Of a stretch of DNA of 64,000 nt, positions 36,789 to 46,363 are shown piece by piece. The notes below the pieces were generated by a model. The model had not been told where the DNA came from. It did no database searches and was given only the letters and a program-made list of their open reading frames with translations. The translations under genes were made by a program, and so were the position numbers. Source of the stretch: Acinetobacter haemolyticus CIP 64.3 = MTCC 9819 (GTDB lineage Bacteria > Pseudomonadota > Gammaproteobacteria > Pseudomonadales > Moraxellaceae); the NCBI RefSeq assembly GCF_000369065.1, contig NZ_KB849812.1:378804-442803 (forward strand), given 5' to 3'. Positions within the stretch are counted from its first letter, which is position 1; every line of letters starts with the position of its first letter.

Positions 36789-36900
36789 CATTTACTACCG
36801 TGACAGGCGACATGGATGTCGCCTTGTTGAGTTGCGGTATCAGGATGTACCGTCAACTCAACAGAAGATTTTTGTTACTTTTGATCTTTCAAAAGTAAGA
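36789..36900 (+). repeat. Structured intergenic repeat, copy 1 (112 bp)
   Basis: Three consecutive hairpins. A: GGCGAC-ATGGAT-GTCGCC (36806-36823). B: GTTGAGTTG/CAACTCAAC (36826-36834 and 36854-36862) with an inner CGGTA/TACCG around TCAGGATG. C: TTACTTTTGA/TCAAAAGTAA (36875-36898). A and C and the flanks are nearly identical to copy 2 at 38.4 kb, while stem B differs in sequence but stays fully paired. It follows the tsx-like terminator. Confidence 0.9.
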
Positions 36901-37016
36901 GATTCCCTATACACAAACAATCCGCCTCATCATAATCTATGCGGCAGTAACACAATGTGAAATAAAATCAATTCACTGATTCGAATTCATCTTCCACCTA
37001 ATTCAACCTATAACCT

Positions 37017-37565
37017 ATGCCTATTTCTACTCAATTTATGCCTCACATATTCAATAAGTATTACAAGATTCGCTTGGCAACAATTCATGACCTTGAGCAG
37101 ATTTTAGCTATCTATAATCATGAGATCCTCACGGGCACGGCCAACTGGAATGATCAAGCCGTTTCCCTGACAGACTATCAGCAACGCTTCCAAGATTTAC
37201 AACAGCAGCAATTTCCGATGATTGTAGTTGAGGATCAACAACTAGATCGTATCGCAGGATATGCCTATTATTCAGCATTTCGCTCGATTAGTGGTTATCG
37301 GCATAGCGTTGAACATTCAGTGTTTATTGACCCAAGTTATGCACGCCAAGGGCTTGGTAGAGCCTTGATGCAACAACTGATTCATCTTGCGACTCAACAG
37401 CATATGCATATGATGGTGGCTGCCATAGATAGTGAAAATCGGGGTTCAATCGTGCTCCACGAGCAACTTGGATTCATTCAAACTGGCTATATGCCTCAGA
37501 TCGGACAAAAATTTGGACAATGGCGTGATTTAGTCCTGATGCAACTACAATTAAATACGCCATAA
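37017..37565 (+). CDS. GNAT acetyltransferase, phosphinothricin-type
   Basis: 182 aa GNAT enzyme. IRLATIHDLEQILAIYNHEI and TANWNDQAVSL near the N-terminus fit the Pat/Bar-like branch. The acetyl-CoA loop is ARQGLGRALMQQL near residue 115, and the usual GFIQTGYMPQIGQKFGQW end follows. No convincing ribosome site before the ATG at 37017; a second ATG at 37038 is as likely. Substrate unknown. Confidence 0.9.
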   Translation: MPISTQFMPHIFNKYYKIRLATIHDLEQILAIYNHEILTGTANWNDQAVSLTDYQQRFQDLQQQQFPMIVVEDQQLDRIAGYAYYSAFRSISGYRHSVEHSVFIDPSYARQGLGRALMQQLIHLATQQHMHMMVAAIDSENRGSIVLHEQLGFIQTGYMPQIGQKFGQWRDLVLMQLQLNTP

Positions 37566-37645
37566 AAATTTAACAATACAGCACTGCTGTCCTGTGATTT
37601 GGCTGGTTAGAATGACAATTATCCGAGTCTATAAAGATAAATAAG

Positions 37646-38383
37646 ATGAGAAAAATATCACTATATATTGCGATAAGTAGCGCATTTGCAGTTACCACAA
37701 GTTTTGCCGAATCATCTTATCAACAAGAATTACAACAAGGCTGTGCCAAAGTCAAAAATTATGCGCAGGCAGGAAAGAAGTTCTATGACCAAAAACAATA
37801 CGTTAAGGCAGCAAAGCAATTTGAGAATCAAGCCGCATGGGCACACTTCTGCCAACTGAATGCAGAAGAAAGTGGGATCAAGATTACTGACCGAGATGTT
37901 GAAATCGCCAATAATAATGTGGGACTCAGTTATGCCAAATTGGGTAAACCGCAATGGGCAAGAGTCTGGTTTTTACGAGATAAAGATTCTAAAACCAGTC
38001 AATACAACTTAAAACAATTACCCAAACCCCAATTATCGACTGATCTACAAGGAGACTATGTCCGCGCCAATGGTTTTGGGCAATGGGATTACATTACGGT
38101 TAAAAAACAACAAAATCGATATCTTATTGATTTTGAAGGTTACTATTTTGGACTGCGTGGACTTATTTATGGTCCAAACCTAGGTTCATTTGAAACCACG
38201 ATGCCAATTACTGCAAAACAGGCCAATTATCGTTACGAAGACTGTCAAATCAAACTGCAATTTTTGAATGACCCACAGCATGGACCCAAGATCGAGGTGA
38301 AGCAAAATAATGGTGCTTCAACCTGTGGCTTTGGACACAATGTTTATGCAGGTGGGACGTTCTATAAGGTTGAACGCAAATAA
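37646..38383 (+). CDS. Hypothetical periplasmic protein with TPR-like segment
   Basis: 245 aa. Signal peptide cleaved after SFA. Residues 30-110 look like two tetratricopeptide helix pairs (AQAGKKFYDQKQYVKAAKQF and NNNVGLSYAKLGKPQWARVW). The second half is probably a beta-rich domain with four Cys. I recognise no named family. It lies between the two copies of the structured repeat. Confidence 0.7.
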   Translation: MRKISLYIAISSAFAVTTSFAESSYQQELQQGCAKVKNYAQAGKKFYDQKQYVKAAKQFENQAAWAHFCQLNAEESGIKITDRDVEIANNNVGLSYAKLGKPQWARVWFLRDKDSKTSQYNLKQLPKPQLSTDLQGDYVRANGFGQWDYITVKKQQNRYLIDFEGYYFGLRGLIYGPNLGSFETTMPITAKQANYRYEDCQIKLQFLNDPQHGPKIEVKQNNGASTCGFGHNVYAGGTFYKVERK

Positions 38384-38426
38384 ATCTAGTACCAACCATT
38401 TAGTTTTCTAAATTGTATTTACCCAA

Positions 38427-38569
38427 CATTCACTATCGTGACAGGCGACATGGATGTCGCCATGTTCGACTGCCTTGCGCTGCTTCCAAAGCCATGCTTT
38501 GGAATTGCTCAGGATGTACCGTCAGTCGAACAAAAGATTTTTGTTACTTTTGATCTTTCAAAAGTAAGA
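38427..38569 (+). repeat. Structured intergenic repeat, copy 2 (143 bp)
   Basis: Same order of hairpins as copy 1. A at 38444-38461 is identical. Stem B is GTTCGACTG/CAGTCGAAC (38464-38472 and 38523-38531): four base pairs differ from copy 1 and all four are compensated. Its interior is about 30 bp longer and contains a further 8-bp hairpin TTCCAAAG/CTTTGGAA. Hairpin C (38544-38567) is identical. Confidence 0.9.
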
Positions 38570-38626
38570 TATATCACCAAGGTAGAGACTTAAAAAAACA
38601 GATAAAGAATCCTTAATTGAAGAATA

Positions 38627-39325
38627 TTAAATCGCAACCAACTCCCGAATCCCCTTTTCAGGCATATCCGTACCTTGTCCTTGCGCAATCACCTGGCCAC
38701 GTGCCATGACGGTATAATTATCAGCAAGTTCTTCAGCGAAATCATAGAACTGCTCAACCAACACAATTGCCATCTCCCCTTGATCTGCCAATTTACGAAT
38801 CACTCGACCAATATCTTTAATAATCGACGGCTGAATCCCTTCCGTCGGCTCATCCAAAATCAATACGCGTGGTTCTGAGGCCAATGCTCGAGCAATCGCA
38901 AGCTGTTGCTGCTGACCACCAGATAGGTCTCCACCACGGCGGTGTTTCATTTCATCCAACACAGGAAAAATTTCATAAAGATGACTCGGCACTTTACGGG
39001 TCTTGGCACCCGAAAATTTCGCCATTCCAATTAAAATATTCTCCTCGACCGTCAAAGTCGAAAAAATATCTCGCCCTTGTGGCACATAGGCCAAGCCCGC
39101 ACGTACTCGTTGCTCAGGCGACATCTTGGCAATATCTTTTCCATCTAACAGAATTTGTCCCGATTTAATCGGCAGAATCCCCATTAAACACTTTAATAAC
39201 GTGGTTTTACCCACGCCATTACGCCCAAGAACCACACTGCATTCTCCTACAGGCGCAGATAAAGACACATCACGCAGAATATGACTGCCACCATAAAACT
39301 GGTTAATTTGTTTCACTTCTAACAT
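38627..39325 (-). CDS. urtE: Urea ABC transporter ATPase UrtE
   Basis: 232 aa ABC ATPase of the branched-chain (LivF) type. Walker A GRNGVGKTTLLK, signature LSGGQQQQLAIARAL and Walker B VLILDEPTEGIQP are present. GGAGG is 7 nt before the ATG. Last gene of urtABCDE, 10 bp after urtD. With UrtD it powers uptake of urea into the cytoplasm. Confidence 0.95.
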   Translation of the reverse strand: MLEVKQINQFYGGSHILRDVSLSAPVGECSVVLGRNGVGKTTLLKCLMGILPIKSGQILLDGKDIAKMSPEQRVRAGLAYVPQGRDIFSTLTVEENILIGMAKFSGAKTRKVPSHLYEIFPVLDEMKHRRGGDLSGGQQQQLAIARALASEPRVLILDEPTEGIQPSIIKDIGRVIRKLADQGEMAIVLVEQFYDFAEELADNYTVMARGQVIAQGQGTDMPEKGIRELVAI

Positions 39326-39335
39326 GGCAGTCCTC

Positions 39336-40163
39336 CTAGCGTCCTAAATACTTTTCAATCACATCTTCATTGGCTTGTACCTCTGCCAATGTGCCCTCTG
39401 CTAAGATTGCACCTTGCGCTAAGACCGTAACTTTCTCACTGATGGTGTCAATAAAGCTCATATCATGTTCAACCACAACTAAGGTGTGATTCTTTTTAAG
39501 TTCTAAACATAGTTCGGCTGTTCGTTCAGTTTCTGCATCCGTCATCCCCGCCACAGGTTCATCCAATAAAATCAGTTTTGGTCGCTGCATCAATAACATA
39601 CCGATTTCTAACCATTGCTTCTGACCATGAGACAATAACCCTGCAGGCTTTTGTACAAATTCCTTTAAACGAATTTGCTCCAAACTTTCATCTAGTGCCA
39701 ACTGCGCTTCTGGATCAAGTCGGCTAAACAAGCTTTTTTTCACTCGCTTATCTCGTGGCGCAGCCAGCAATAAGTTTTCCATCACGGTGAAATTTTCAAA
39801 CACAGTGGGTTTTTGAAATTTCCGTCCAATGCCCACTTCAGCAATTTGCTCGGTGCTCATTTTGGCAAGATCATAGTTTTGCCCGAAAAATGCTGTGCCT
39901 GTGGTTGGACGGGTTTTGCCTGTAATCACATCCATCAACGTGGTTTTACCTGCACCATTTGGCCCGATAATGCAACGCAACTCACCCTCTGCGATATACA
40001 GCGATAAATCATTTAGAGCACGAAATGAATCAAACCAAACACTGACTTTTTCCAGATATAAGGCAATACCATGACTAAAGTCTGCACCTTGTGTTTTGGC
40101 GCGTCCGTAACCCTCACCCAGTTGACCACCATGTTGAGCTGAGTTGTTGTGTAAATCACTCAT
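39336..40163 (-). CDS. urtD: Urea ABC transporter ATPase UrtD
   Basis: 275 aa, LivG type. Walker A IGPNGAGKTTLMD (near residue 67), signature region LSHGQKQWLEIGMLL and Walker B LILLDEPVAGM. The ATG follows the urtC stop directly (TAA-ATG), so the two are translationally coupled. Confidence 0.95.
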   Translation of the reverse strand: MSDLHNNSAQHGGQLGEGYGRAKTQGADFSHGIALYLEKVSVWFDSFRALNDLSLYIAEGELRCIIGPNGAGKTTLMDVITGKTRPTTGTAFFGQNYDLAKMSTEQIAEVGIGRKFQKPTVFENFTVMENLLLAAPRDKRVKKSLFSRLDPEAQLALDESLEQIRLKEFVQKPAGLLSHGQKQWLEIGMLLMQRPKLILLDEPVAGMTDAETERTAELCLELKKNHTLVVVEHDMSFIDTISEKVTVLAQGAILAEGTLAEVQANEDVIEKYLGR

Positions 40164-41234
40164 TTAATTACGCTCCTTTTTAAAGCGGTCAAACAAACCA
40201 ATGACACCTTTAGGAAGGAATAAAGTCACCACAATAAATAATGCGCCCAAGATCAGCAGCCATGCTTCAGGTGCAGCTACCGTGAAATAGGTTTTAGCAG
40301 CATTGATCAGACCTGCACCTAAAATTGGGCCAATCAAGGTACCACGCCCACCCGCAGCAACCCACACGGCCATTTCGATCGAGTTGACAGGATTCATTTC
40401 ACTCGGATTGATGATGCCAACTTGCGGTACATAGAGCGCACCTGCAATCCCTGCGATCACAGCCGAAAGCACCCATGCTGATAGTTTGTACCACAGCGTA
40501 CGATAACCTAAATATTGCAAACGGTTTTCACTGTCACGGATTGCACCAAGTACACGACCATAAGGACGGTTCATCAATTGACGTAATCCAATAAAGCACA
40601 GCATCAATACCAAAGCAGTTACAAAACATAAGGTGGCACGCATCGGTGCAGAGGTAATATCAAAACCCAATAAGGTTTTAAAACCTGTGAAACCATTGTT
40701 TCCGCCAAAGCCTGTTTCGTTACGGAAGAACAAGAGTGCTGCGGCAAACACCATTGCCTGCGTGATAATCGAGAAATACACCCCTTTGATTTTCGAGCGA
40801 AATGCAAAGAAACCAAAAATAAAGGCCACAATGCCAGGGACTAAAATCACCAGTGCTATTGCCCAGAGAATATGTTCTGTTCCTGTCCAATACCACGGCA
40901 ATTCAGTCCAACTGAGAAACCGCATAAAATCGGGTAAGCCATCGCCTGCGGATTGGCGCATCAGATACATGCCAAAAGCATAACCACCCAGTGCGAAGTA
41001 CAAACCATGCCCTAAACTCAAAATACCAGCATAGCCCCACACCAAATCCAATGCCAATGCCACTAAAGCAAGGCACATAATTTTGCCAATCAAGGTGACC
41101 CAATACGCGGATAAGTAAAATGCTGAATCCGGAGGAAGCAGGTGCAGCCATGGTAAAAGTAGCAACACCCCGAAACACAGACCGATTGCAACCGCACTGT
41201 ATGGCTGATCTGAAAACATTGTTGTCATTTTCAT
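40164..41234 (-). CDS. urtC: Urea ABC transporter permease UrtC
   Basis: 356 aa, about ten membrane segments, LivM family. I take the ATG at 41234, which has GGAG 7 nt upstream; the longer frame would overlap urtB and has no site. EAA-type segment GRVLGAIRDSENRLQYLG is present. It works with UrtB as the membrane channel. Confidence 0.95.
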   Translation of the reverse strand: MKMTTMFSDQPYSAVAIGLCFGVLLLLPWLHLLPPDSAFYLSAYWVTLIGKIMCLALVALALDLVWGYAGILSLGHGLYFALGGYAFGMYLMRQSAGDGLPDFMRFLSWTELPWYWTGTEHILWAIALVILVPGIVAFIFGFFAFRSKIKGVYFSIITQAMVFAAALLFFRNETGFGGNNGFTGFKTLLGFDITSAPMRATLCFVTALVLMLCFIGLRQLMNRPYGRVLGAIRDSENRLQYLGYRTLWYKLSAWVLSAVIAGIAGALYVPQVGIINPSEMNPVNSIEMAVWVAAGGRGTLIGPILGAGLINAAKTYFTVAAPEAWLLILGALFIVVTLFLPKGVIGLFDRFKKERN

Positions 41235-41238
41235 TGGC

Positions 41239-42873
41239 TTACTCCACAAAACGGCCTTTGATGGCAAACAAACCTTGTGGACGTTTTTGGATAAACAAAA
41301 TCACAAGTACCAGTAGAATAATTTTTGCCAATACAGCACCCATGCCGATTTCCAACACCGTGCCACTGATCCCTAAACCAAGTGCTGCCAAAACTGCGCC
41401 CCACACTTGCCCCACACCACCGACGACGACCACGAGGAAAGCATCGATAATATAGTTCTGTCCAAGATCAGGTCCCACATTTCCCACTTGTGCCAATGCG
41501 CAACCCGCCAAGCCAGCTAAGCCTGAACCTAAGCCAAATGCCATCATATCGATACGCGCTGAACGAATCCCTACTGCACGCGCCATCTGACGGTTTTGTG
41601 TGACGGCACGAACGAATAATCCGAAACGGGTTTTATTGAGTAAGAACACCAACAACAGTAAAACTGCAATGGTGAATGCAATAATTGCAATACGGTTATA
41701 AGGCAACATTAAACTCGGTGTAAGCGCAATACCGCCACTGAGCCATGACACATTCGAAACTTCGACATTTTGTGCACCAAAAACCATACGTACCAATTGC
41801 ATCAAAATCAGACTGACACCAAAGGTCGCCAATAAAGTCTCAAGCTGACGACCATATAAAGGGCGGATCACCGTACGTTCAATCAGCATGCCGATCAGCG
41901 CACTCACAAGGAATGCAGCAGGAATCGCAGCCAGTAAATACCAATCGACTAAACCAACAAAATGGGTTTTGAAAAAGCTTTGTACAACGTAAGTGGTATA
42001 TGCACCAATCATGATCAATTCGCCATGTGCCATATTAATCACACCCAGCAACCCATAGGTAATAGCGAGACCAAGTGCTGCAAGCAATAAAATACTGGCT
42101 GTGCTTAAACCTGAAAACACATGTCCAGACCATTCACTGGCTTGTATTCTAGTTTTAATTTTACTCTTGGCATCCAACAAAGCCGTTTGTAATTCTTGGT
42201 TGGCAATCGGCTGCTCTAAGGTTTGCTCAATCATTGCCAATACATCAGGACGATTCGATTCAGCGAGAACATTGACCGCCGCAATTTTTCCAAATACATC
42301 CGCATCTTTAAACTCTAAACGTGCTTTAAGTTGTGCTAAACGTGCTTTGACTTTGTTGTTGCTCTCGTTGAGATAGAGTTGCTTGACCATTGCGACATCG
42401 ATTTCAGCCAAGTTATTTTCCAAAATATCAACGGCTGCCAAACGCTGTGATGCATCTTCTGAATTGAGTTTCGCTTTGGCTTGTCCGAAATTAAGCGCTT
42501 TGCGTAAGGTATTCACCAAAGTAACTTGAGATAAATCGGCGGGCCAATCTTCCAATACCTGTTTGGCAGGATAACTGAGTAAGACCTCATCATTTTGTAA
42601 AATGTAAGTCTGTCCCGCACGATCGGTATACAACTCATTTTGGTCAATATACGCAACAAGCTGGTCTAGCTGTTCAATACTGGCTGGCCACTGATTCAGC
42701 ATGGCACGACGTGTTGCAAAATCAGCTTTAACGAAGGTTTGAATCGCATCTTGAGCTGCAACAGTCGTCTCAATTGAAGGAGTGGTTGCTAAAGGATCTT
42801 GCTCTGCCCATGCAAGACTACAAAAAAAATGTGTCATCACGCAGAGCAATGCTAAAACATAGTGTTTTGCCAT
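41239..42873 (-). CDS. urtB: Urea ABC transporter permease UrtB
   Basis: 544 aa, longer than LivH because UrtB carries a periplasmic N-terminal domain (residues about 25-255, after a signal peptide) before the permease part. The permease begins near STASILLLAALGLAITYGLLGVIN. AAGGG precedes the ATG. It lies 91 bp after urtA, and a hairpin fills part of that gap. Confidence 0.95.
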   Translation of the reverse strand: MAKHYVLALLCVMTHFFCSLAWAEQDPLATTPSIETTVAAQDAIQTFVKADFATRRAMLNQWPASIEQLDQLVAYIDQNELYTDRAGQTYILQNDEVLLSYPAKQVLEDWPADLSQVTLVNTLRKALNFGQAKAKLNSEDASQRLAAVDILENNLAEIDVAMVKQLYLNESNNKVKARLAQLKARLEFKDADVFGKIAAVNVLAESNRPDVLAMIEQTLEQPIANQELQTALLDAKSKIKTRIQASEWSGHVFSGLSTASILLLAALGLAITYGLLGVINMAHGELIMIGAYTTYVVQSFFKTHFVGLVDWYLLAAIPAAFLVSALIGMLIERTVIRPLYGRQLETLLATFGVSLILMQLVRMVFGAQNVEVSNVSWLSGGIALTPSLMLPYNRIAIIAFTIAVLLLLVFLLNKTRFGLFVRAVTQNRQMARAVGIRSARIDMMAFGLGSGLAGLAGCALAQVGNVGPDLGQNYIIDAFLVVVVGGVGQVWGAVLAALGLGISGTVLEIGMGAVLAKIILLVLVILFIQKRPQGLFAIKGRFVE

Positions 42874-42928
42874 ACGACTCGCCCTTATGGATCGTAGATT
42901 TTACGAAGAACCGAAAAAGAAAATGAAG

Positions 42929-42954
42929 AAACCTGCCATCGAAATAGCAGGTTT
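42929..42954 (-). terminator. Intra-operon hairpin between urtA and urtB
   Basis: Perfect 8-bp arms AAACCTGC/GCAGGTTT; on the minus strand they are followed by CTTCATTTTCTTTTTCG. It starts 10 bp after urtA and probably ends most transcripts, so that the binding protein is made in excess. Confidence 0.75.
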
Positions 42955-42964
42955 TAGAACAAGC

Positions 42965-44242
42965 TTATTTTGGGATATAAGGACTCCAAGGCTCTGCCTT
43001 GATGGTTTCTGGTGTTTTATAAACCACGTCAAATTGCCCATCTGCACGAATTTGTCCGATCATCACAGGTTTGTGTAAATGATGGTTGCTTTCATCCATT
43101 TTTAAGGTATAACCTGACGGCGCTGCGAAAGTCTGTCCTGCCATTGCTTCACGGACTTTATCGACATCTGTAGTCCCCGCTTTTTCAACTGCTTGCTTCC
43201 ACATATTGATCCCAACATAGGTTGCTTCCATCGGATCGTTAGTCACAACTTTATCGGCATTTGGAAGTTTGTATTCCACAGCAAATTGCTTAAATTTATT
43301 AACAAACTCAGTATTTTTTGGATTTTTGACTGACATGAAATAATTCCATGCTGCCAAATGCCCCACCAATGGTTTGGTATCAATACCACGTAACTCTTCT
43401 TCACCCACCGAAAATGCCATGACAGGGATATCAGCGGCTTTAATCCCTTGGTTACCCAGTTCACGATAAAATGGGACGTTTGAATCGCCATTGATGGTCG
43501 AAATCACTGCGGTTTTTTTACCTGCAGAAAACTTTTTAATATTGGCAACGATAGTCTGATAATTACTATGACCAAATGGGGTGTACTCTTCCATAATGTC
43601 CGCATCGGCAATGCCTTTAGACTTCAAGAAAGCACGTAAAATTTTATTGGTGGTCCGTGGGTAAACATAGTCTGTTCCAAGTAAGACAAAACGTTCAGCC
43701 TTGCCCCCTTCATCACTCATTAAATATTCAACCGCAGGAATCGCTTGCTGGTTTGGCGCTGCACCAGTATAGAAAATATTTTTAGATTGTTCCTGACCTT
43801 CATACTGCACTGGGTAGAACATTAAACCATTTAATTCTTCAACGACAGGGAGAACTGATTTACGCGATACTGATGTCCAACTCCCGAAAATCACGGCAAC
43901 TTTATCTTGAGTAATCAGCTGACGTGCACGCTCAGCAAATAACGGCCAGTCTGATGCAGGATCGACCACCACAGGCTCTAATTTTTTTCCTAAAACCCCA
44001 CCGTTGGCATTGATCTCATTAATGGTCATCAAGGCTGTGTCTTTCAGTGAGGTCTCAGAAATCGCCATCGTTCCTGAAAGTGAATGTAAAATTCCGACCT
44101 TAATGGTTTCACCGCTTGCTGGTGCAGCTTTTGCTTCGGTTGTGCTCTGTTCTGTTTTCTCGGCTGGCTTTGAACACCCCACAAGCCCCACCCCCATCAT
44201 GGCAGCCATCAGTACAGACATTGACATCATTTTATTTTGCAT
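42965..44242 (-). CDS. urtA: Urea ABC transporter substrate-binding protein UrtA
   Basis: 425 aa periplasmic lipoprotein. The lipobox is MGVGLVGCSKP, with Cys near residue 23. The mature protein begins GETIKVGILHSLSGTMAISE, typical of UrtA, and has LFYPVQYEGQEQSKNIFYTG with the family's YEG motif. GGAG precedes the ATG. First gene of the urt operon; no urease genes are in view, so a link with urease cannot be shown here. Confidence 0.96.
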   Translation of the reverse strand: MQNKMMSMSVLMAAMMGVGLVGCSKPAEKTEQSTTEAKAAPASGETIKVGILHSLSGTMAISETSLKDTALMTINEINANGGVLGKKLEPVVVDPASDWPLFAERARQLITQDKVAVIFGSWTSVSRKSVLPVVEELNGLMFYPVQYEGQEQSKNIFYTGAAPNQQAIPAVEYLMSDEGGKAERFVLLGTDYVYPRTTNKILRAFLKSKGIADADIMEEYTPFGHSNYQTIVANIKKFSAGKKTAVISTINGDSNVPFYRELGNQGIKAADIPVMAFSVGEEELRGIDTKPLVGHLAAWNYFMSVKNPKNTEFVNKFKQFAVEYKLPNADKVVTNDPMEATYVGINMWKQAVEKAGTTDVDKVREAMAGQTFAAPSGYTLKMDESNHHLHKPVMIGQIRADGQFDVVYKTPETIKAEPWSPYIPK

Positions 44243-44430
44243 CTTTGTTCTCCACAGTTTGATCTTGTGATTTTGACTGAATGGAGTTATTCAATTTTCA
44301 TGCCAATAGTTTAATATATTGTTTTATATATGTTTTTATAAGAATTGTTCTACAAAAATCCAATCTTGTATACAACATTGCATACAAAAAATACGCAGTG
44401 AACTAAAATGATGCATTTTTGATCTTCATA

Positions 44431-44458
44431 AAAAAGCCAAGCATCTGCTTGGCTTTTT
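44431..44458. terminator. Terminator after parE
   Basis: AAAAAGCCAAGCA-TC-TGCTTGGCTTTTT, perfect 13-bp arms, 21 bp after the parE stop. T-runs on both sides. Confidence 0.92.
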
Positions 44459-44479
44459 CCGTTGAGCTTAGCCCATCAT

Positions 44480-46363
44480 CTAAACCGCAATATCCGCCAA
44501 ATTACCTTTCTGCTCTAACCAGTGTTTACGATCAGCCGCTCGTTTTTTCGCGAGTAACTTATCCAGCAAACCAGCGGTTAAATGCGCATCATCCAAGTCC
44601 AACTGCACCAAACGGCGTGTATTCGGATCCATGGTGGTTTCACGTAGTTGGCTGGCGTTCATCTCACCCAAACCTTTGAATCGCGTGATTTGTGGGTTCT
44701 TGTTGCCTTTAATATTTTTTAGAATCGCTTCTAACTCATCATCGTCCAATGCATAGTGCACATCTTTTCCGATATCAATTCGATATAACGGCGGCATAGC
44801 AACATATAAGTGGCCTTCTTCTACCAATGTCGGGAAATGCTTCACAAACAAAGCGCACAATAATGTTGCAATGTGCAGTCCATCCGAATCCGCATCAGCA
44901 AGGATACAAATTTTTCCATAGCGTAGTTCTGATAGATCATCACTGCCAGGATCAACCCCGATCGCAATCGCAATGTCATGTACTTCCTGAGATGCTAATA
45001 CCTCATCCGAAGATACTTCCCAAGTATTTAAGATTTTGCCACGGATCGGCATAATCGCTTGGAAATTCTTATCTCGTGCTTGTTTAGCACTACCACCAGC
45101 AGAATCTCCTTCGACGATAAAGAGTTCACTATCTTCACGGGTTAAACCCACACAGTCTGCTAATTTTCCAGGTAATGCTGGACCAGCTACAATCTTTTTA
45201 CGTTCAACTTTCTTAGCTGCTTTTAAACGACGACCCGCTTTGGCGATTGCCATTTCAGCTAATTGAGTCGCGATCTCGGCATGTTGGTTTAACCATAATG
45301 CAAATGCATCTTTGGCAATATTGAGCACAATATTCGAAGCTTCACGACTGGATAGGCGTTCTTTGGTCTGCCCTGAGAATTGAGGCTCTTGGAATTTCAA
45401 AGACAGGATGAAATTTACCCCATCCCACACATCTTCCGCAGATAGCTTCATATTGCGCGGCAATAAATTACGTAATTCACAAAACTCGCGCAACGCTTCT
45501 GTCACACCAGATCGTAAGCCATTAACGTGGGTGCCGCCTTGTGCAGTTGGAATCAAGTTGACATAACTTTCCTGAATCTGTTCACCACCCTCAACATTCC
45601 AGCAAATTGCAAACTCACAAGCAGCACGTTCCGCTTGTCCACTACTCACAAAAGCTGGGGCTGGCAAAATTTCACGATCTTCAAGTTCATCCATCAAATA
45701 GTCGACTAGACCATTTTCAAACTGCCATTCAATCTTTTCATTATTGATTTTATCGTCATAAATAATTTTTAAGCCTGCTGCTAACACCGCTTTGGCTTTT
45801 AAATTATGTTTAAGCGCTTTTAATGCGAACTTAGGACTATCAAAATATTTCGCTTCTGGCCAAAAACGTACCGTTGTCCCCGTCGCACGTTTCGCCACTT
45901 TGCCTTCTAAAACAGATAATGGCGCAACAGGCTCACCTTGCTCAAAGGCCATCTGATACAAGTTACCATGGCGTTGTACAGCGACTTCAACCCGTGTAGA
46001 TAAAGCATTGACCACAGAGATACCAACGCCATGCAAACCACCTGAGAACTGATAGTTATCTGTAGTGAACTTGCCGCCTGCATGGAGCTTGGTCAGAATA
46101 ATTTCGATACCACTTTGTCCATATTCTGGGTGAATATCAACTGGCATTCCTCGACCATTGTCTTCTACAGATAATGAACCATCTTCATAAATCGTGACCG
46201 TCACTTGATTGGCATGACCTGCAAGCGCCTCATCGACGGCGTTGTCAATTACCTCTTGTGCCAAGTGGTTTGGACGTGAGGTGTCGGTGTACATTCCGGG
46301 ACGACGACGAACAGGATCTAAACCAGAAAGAACTTCAAGAGATTGTGCCGTGTATTGTGTCAC
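44480..46363 (-). CDS. parE: DNA topoisomerase IV subunit B
   Basis: 627 aa, GHKL ATPase of topoisomerase IV, which unlinks daughter chromosomes. Motifs: NAVDEALAG and EDNGRGMPVD for ATP, GGLHGVGISVVNALS, then the TOPRIM part EGDSAGGSAKQARD with LADADSDG. Begins at GTG overlapping the yqiA stop (GTGA). The length without a GyrB-type insert supports ParE. Quinolone-region residues look ordinary. Confidence 0.97.
   Translation of the reverse strand: MTQYTAQSLEVLSGLDPVRRRPGMYTDTSRPNHLAQEVIDNAVDEALAGHANQVTVTIYEDGSLSVEDNGRGMPVDIHPEYGQSGIEIILTKLHAGGKFTTDNYQFSGGLHGVGISVVNALSTRVEVAVQRHGNLYQMAFEQGEPVAPLSVLEGKVAKRATGTTVRFWPEAKYFDSPKFALKALKHNLKAKAVLAAGLKIIYDDKINNEKIEWQFENGLVDYLMDELEDREILPAPAFVSSGQAERAACEFAICWNVEGGEQIQESYVNLIPTAQGGTHVNGLRSGVTEALREFCELRNLLPRNMKLSAEDVWDGVNFILSLKFQEPQFSGQTKERLSSREASNIVLNIAKDAFALWLNQHAEIATQLAEMAIAKAGRRLKAAKKVERKKIVAGPALPGKLADCVGLTREDSELFIVEGDSAGGSAKQARDKNFQAIMPIRGKILNTWEVSSDEVLASQEVHDIAIAIGVDPGSDDLSELRYGKICILADADSDGLHIATLLCALFVKHFPTLVEEGHLYVAMPPLYRIDIGKDVHYALDDDELEAILKNIKGNKNPQITRFKGLGEMNASQLRETTMDPNTRRLVQLDLDDAHLTAGLLDKLLAKKRAADRKHWLEQKGNLADIAV

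Noticed and set aside
36789..38569. Structured repeats as integron attC sites
   Set aside because: No attC core sites, no integrase gene and no cassette order; the three-hairpin plan does not fit.
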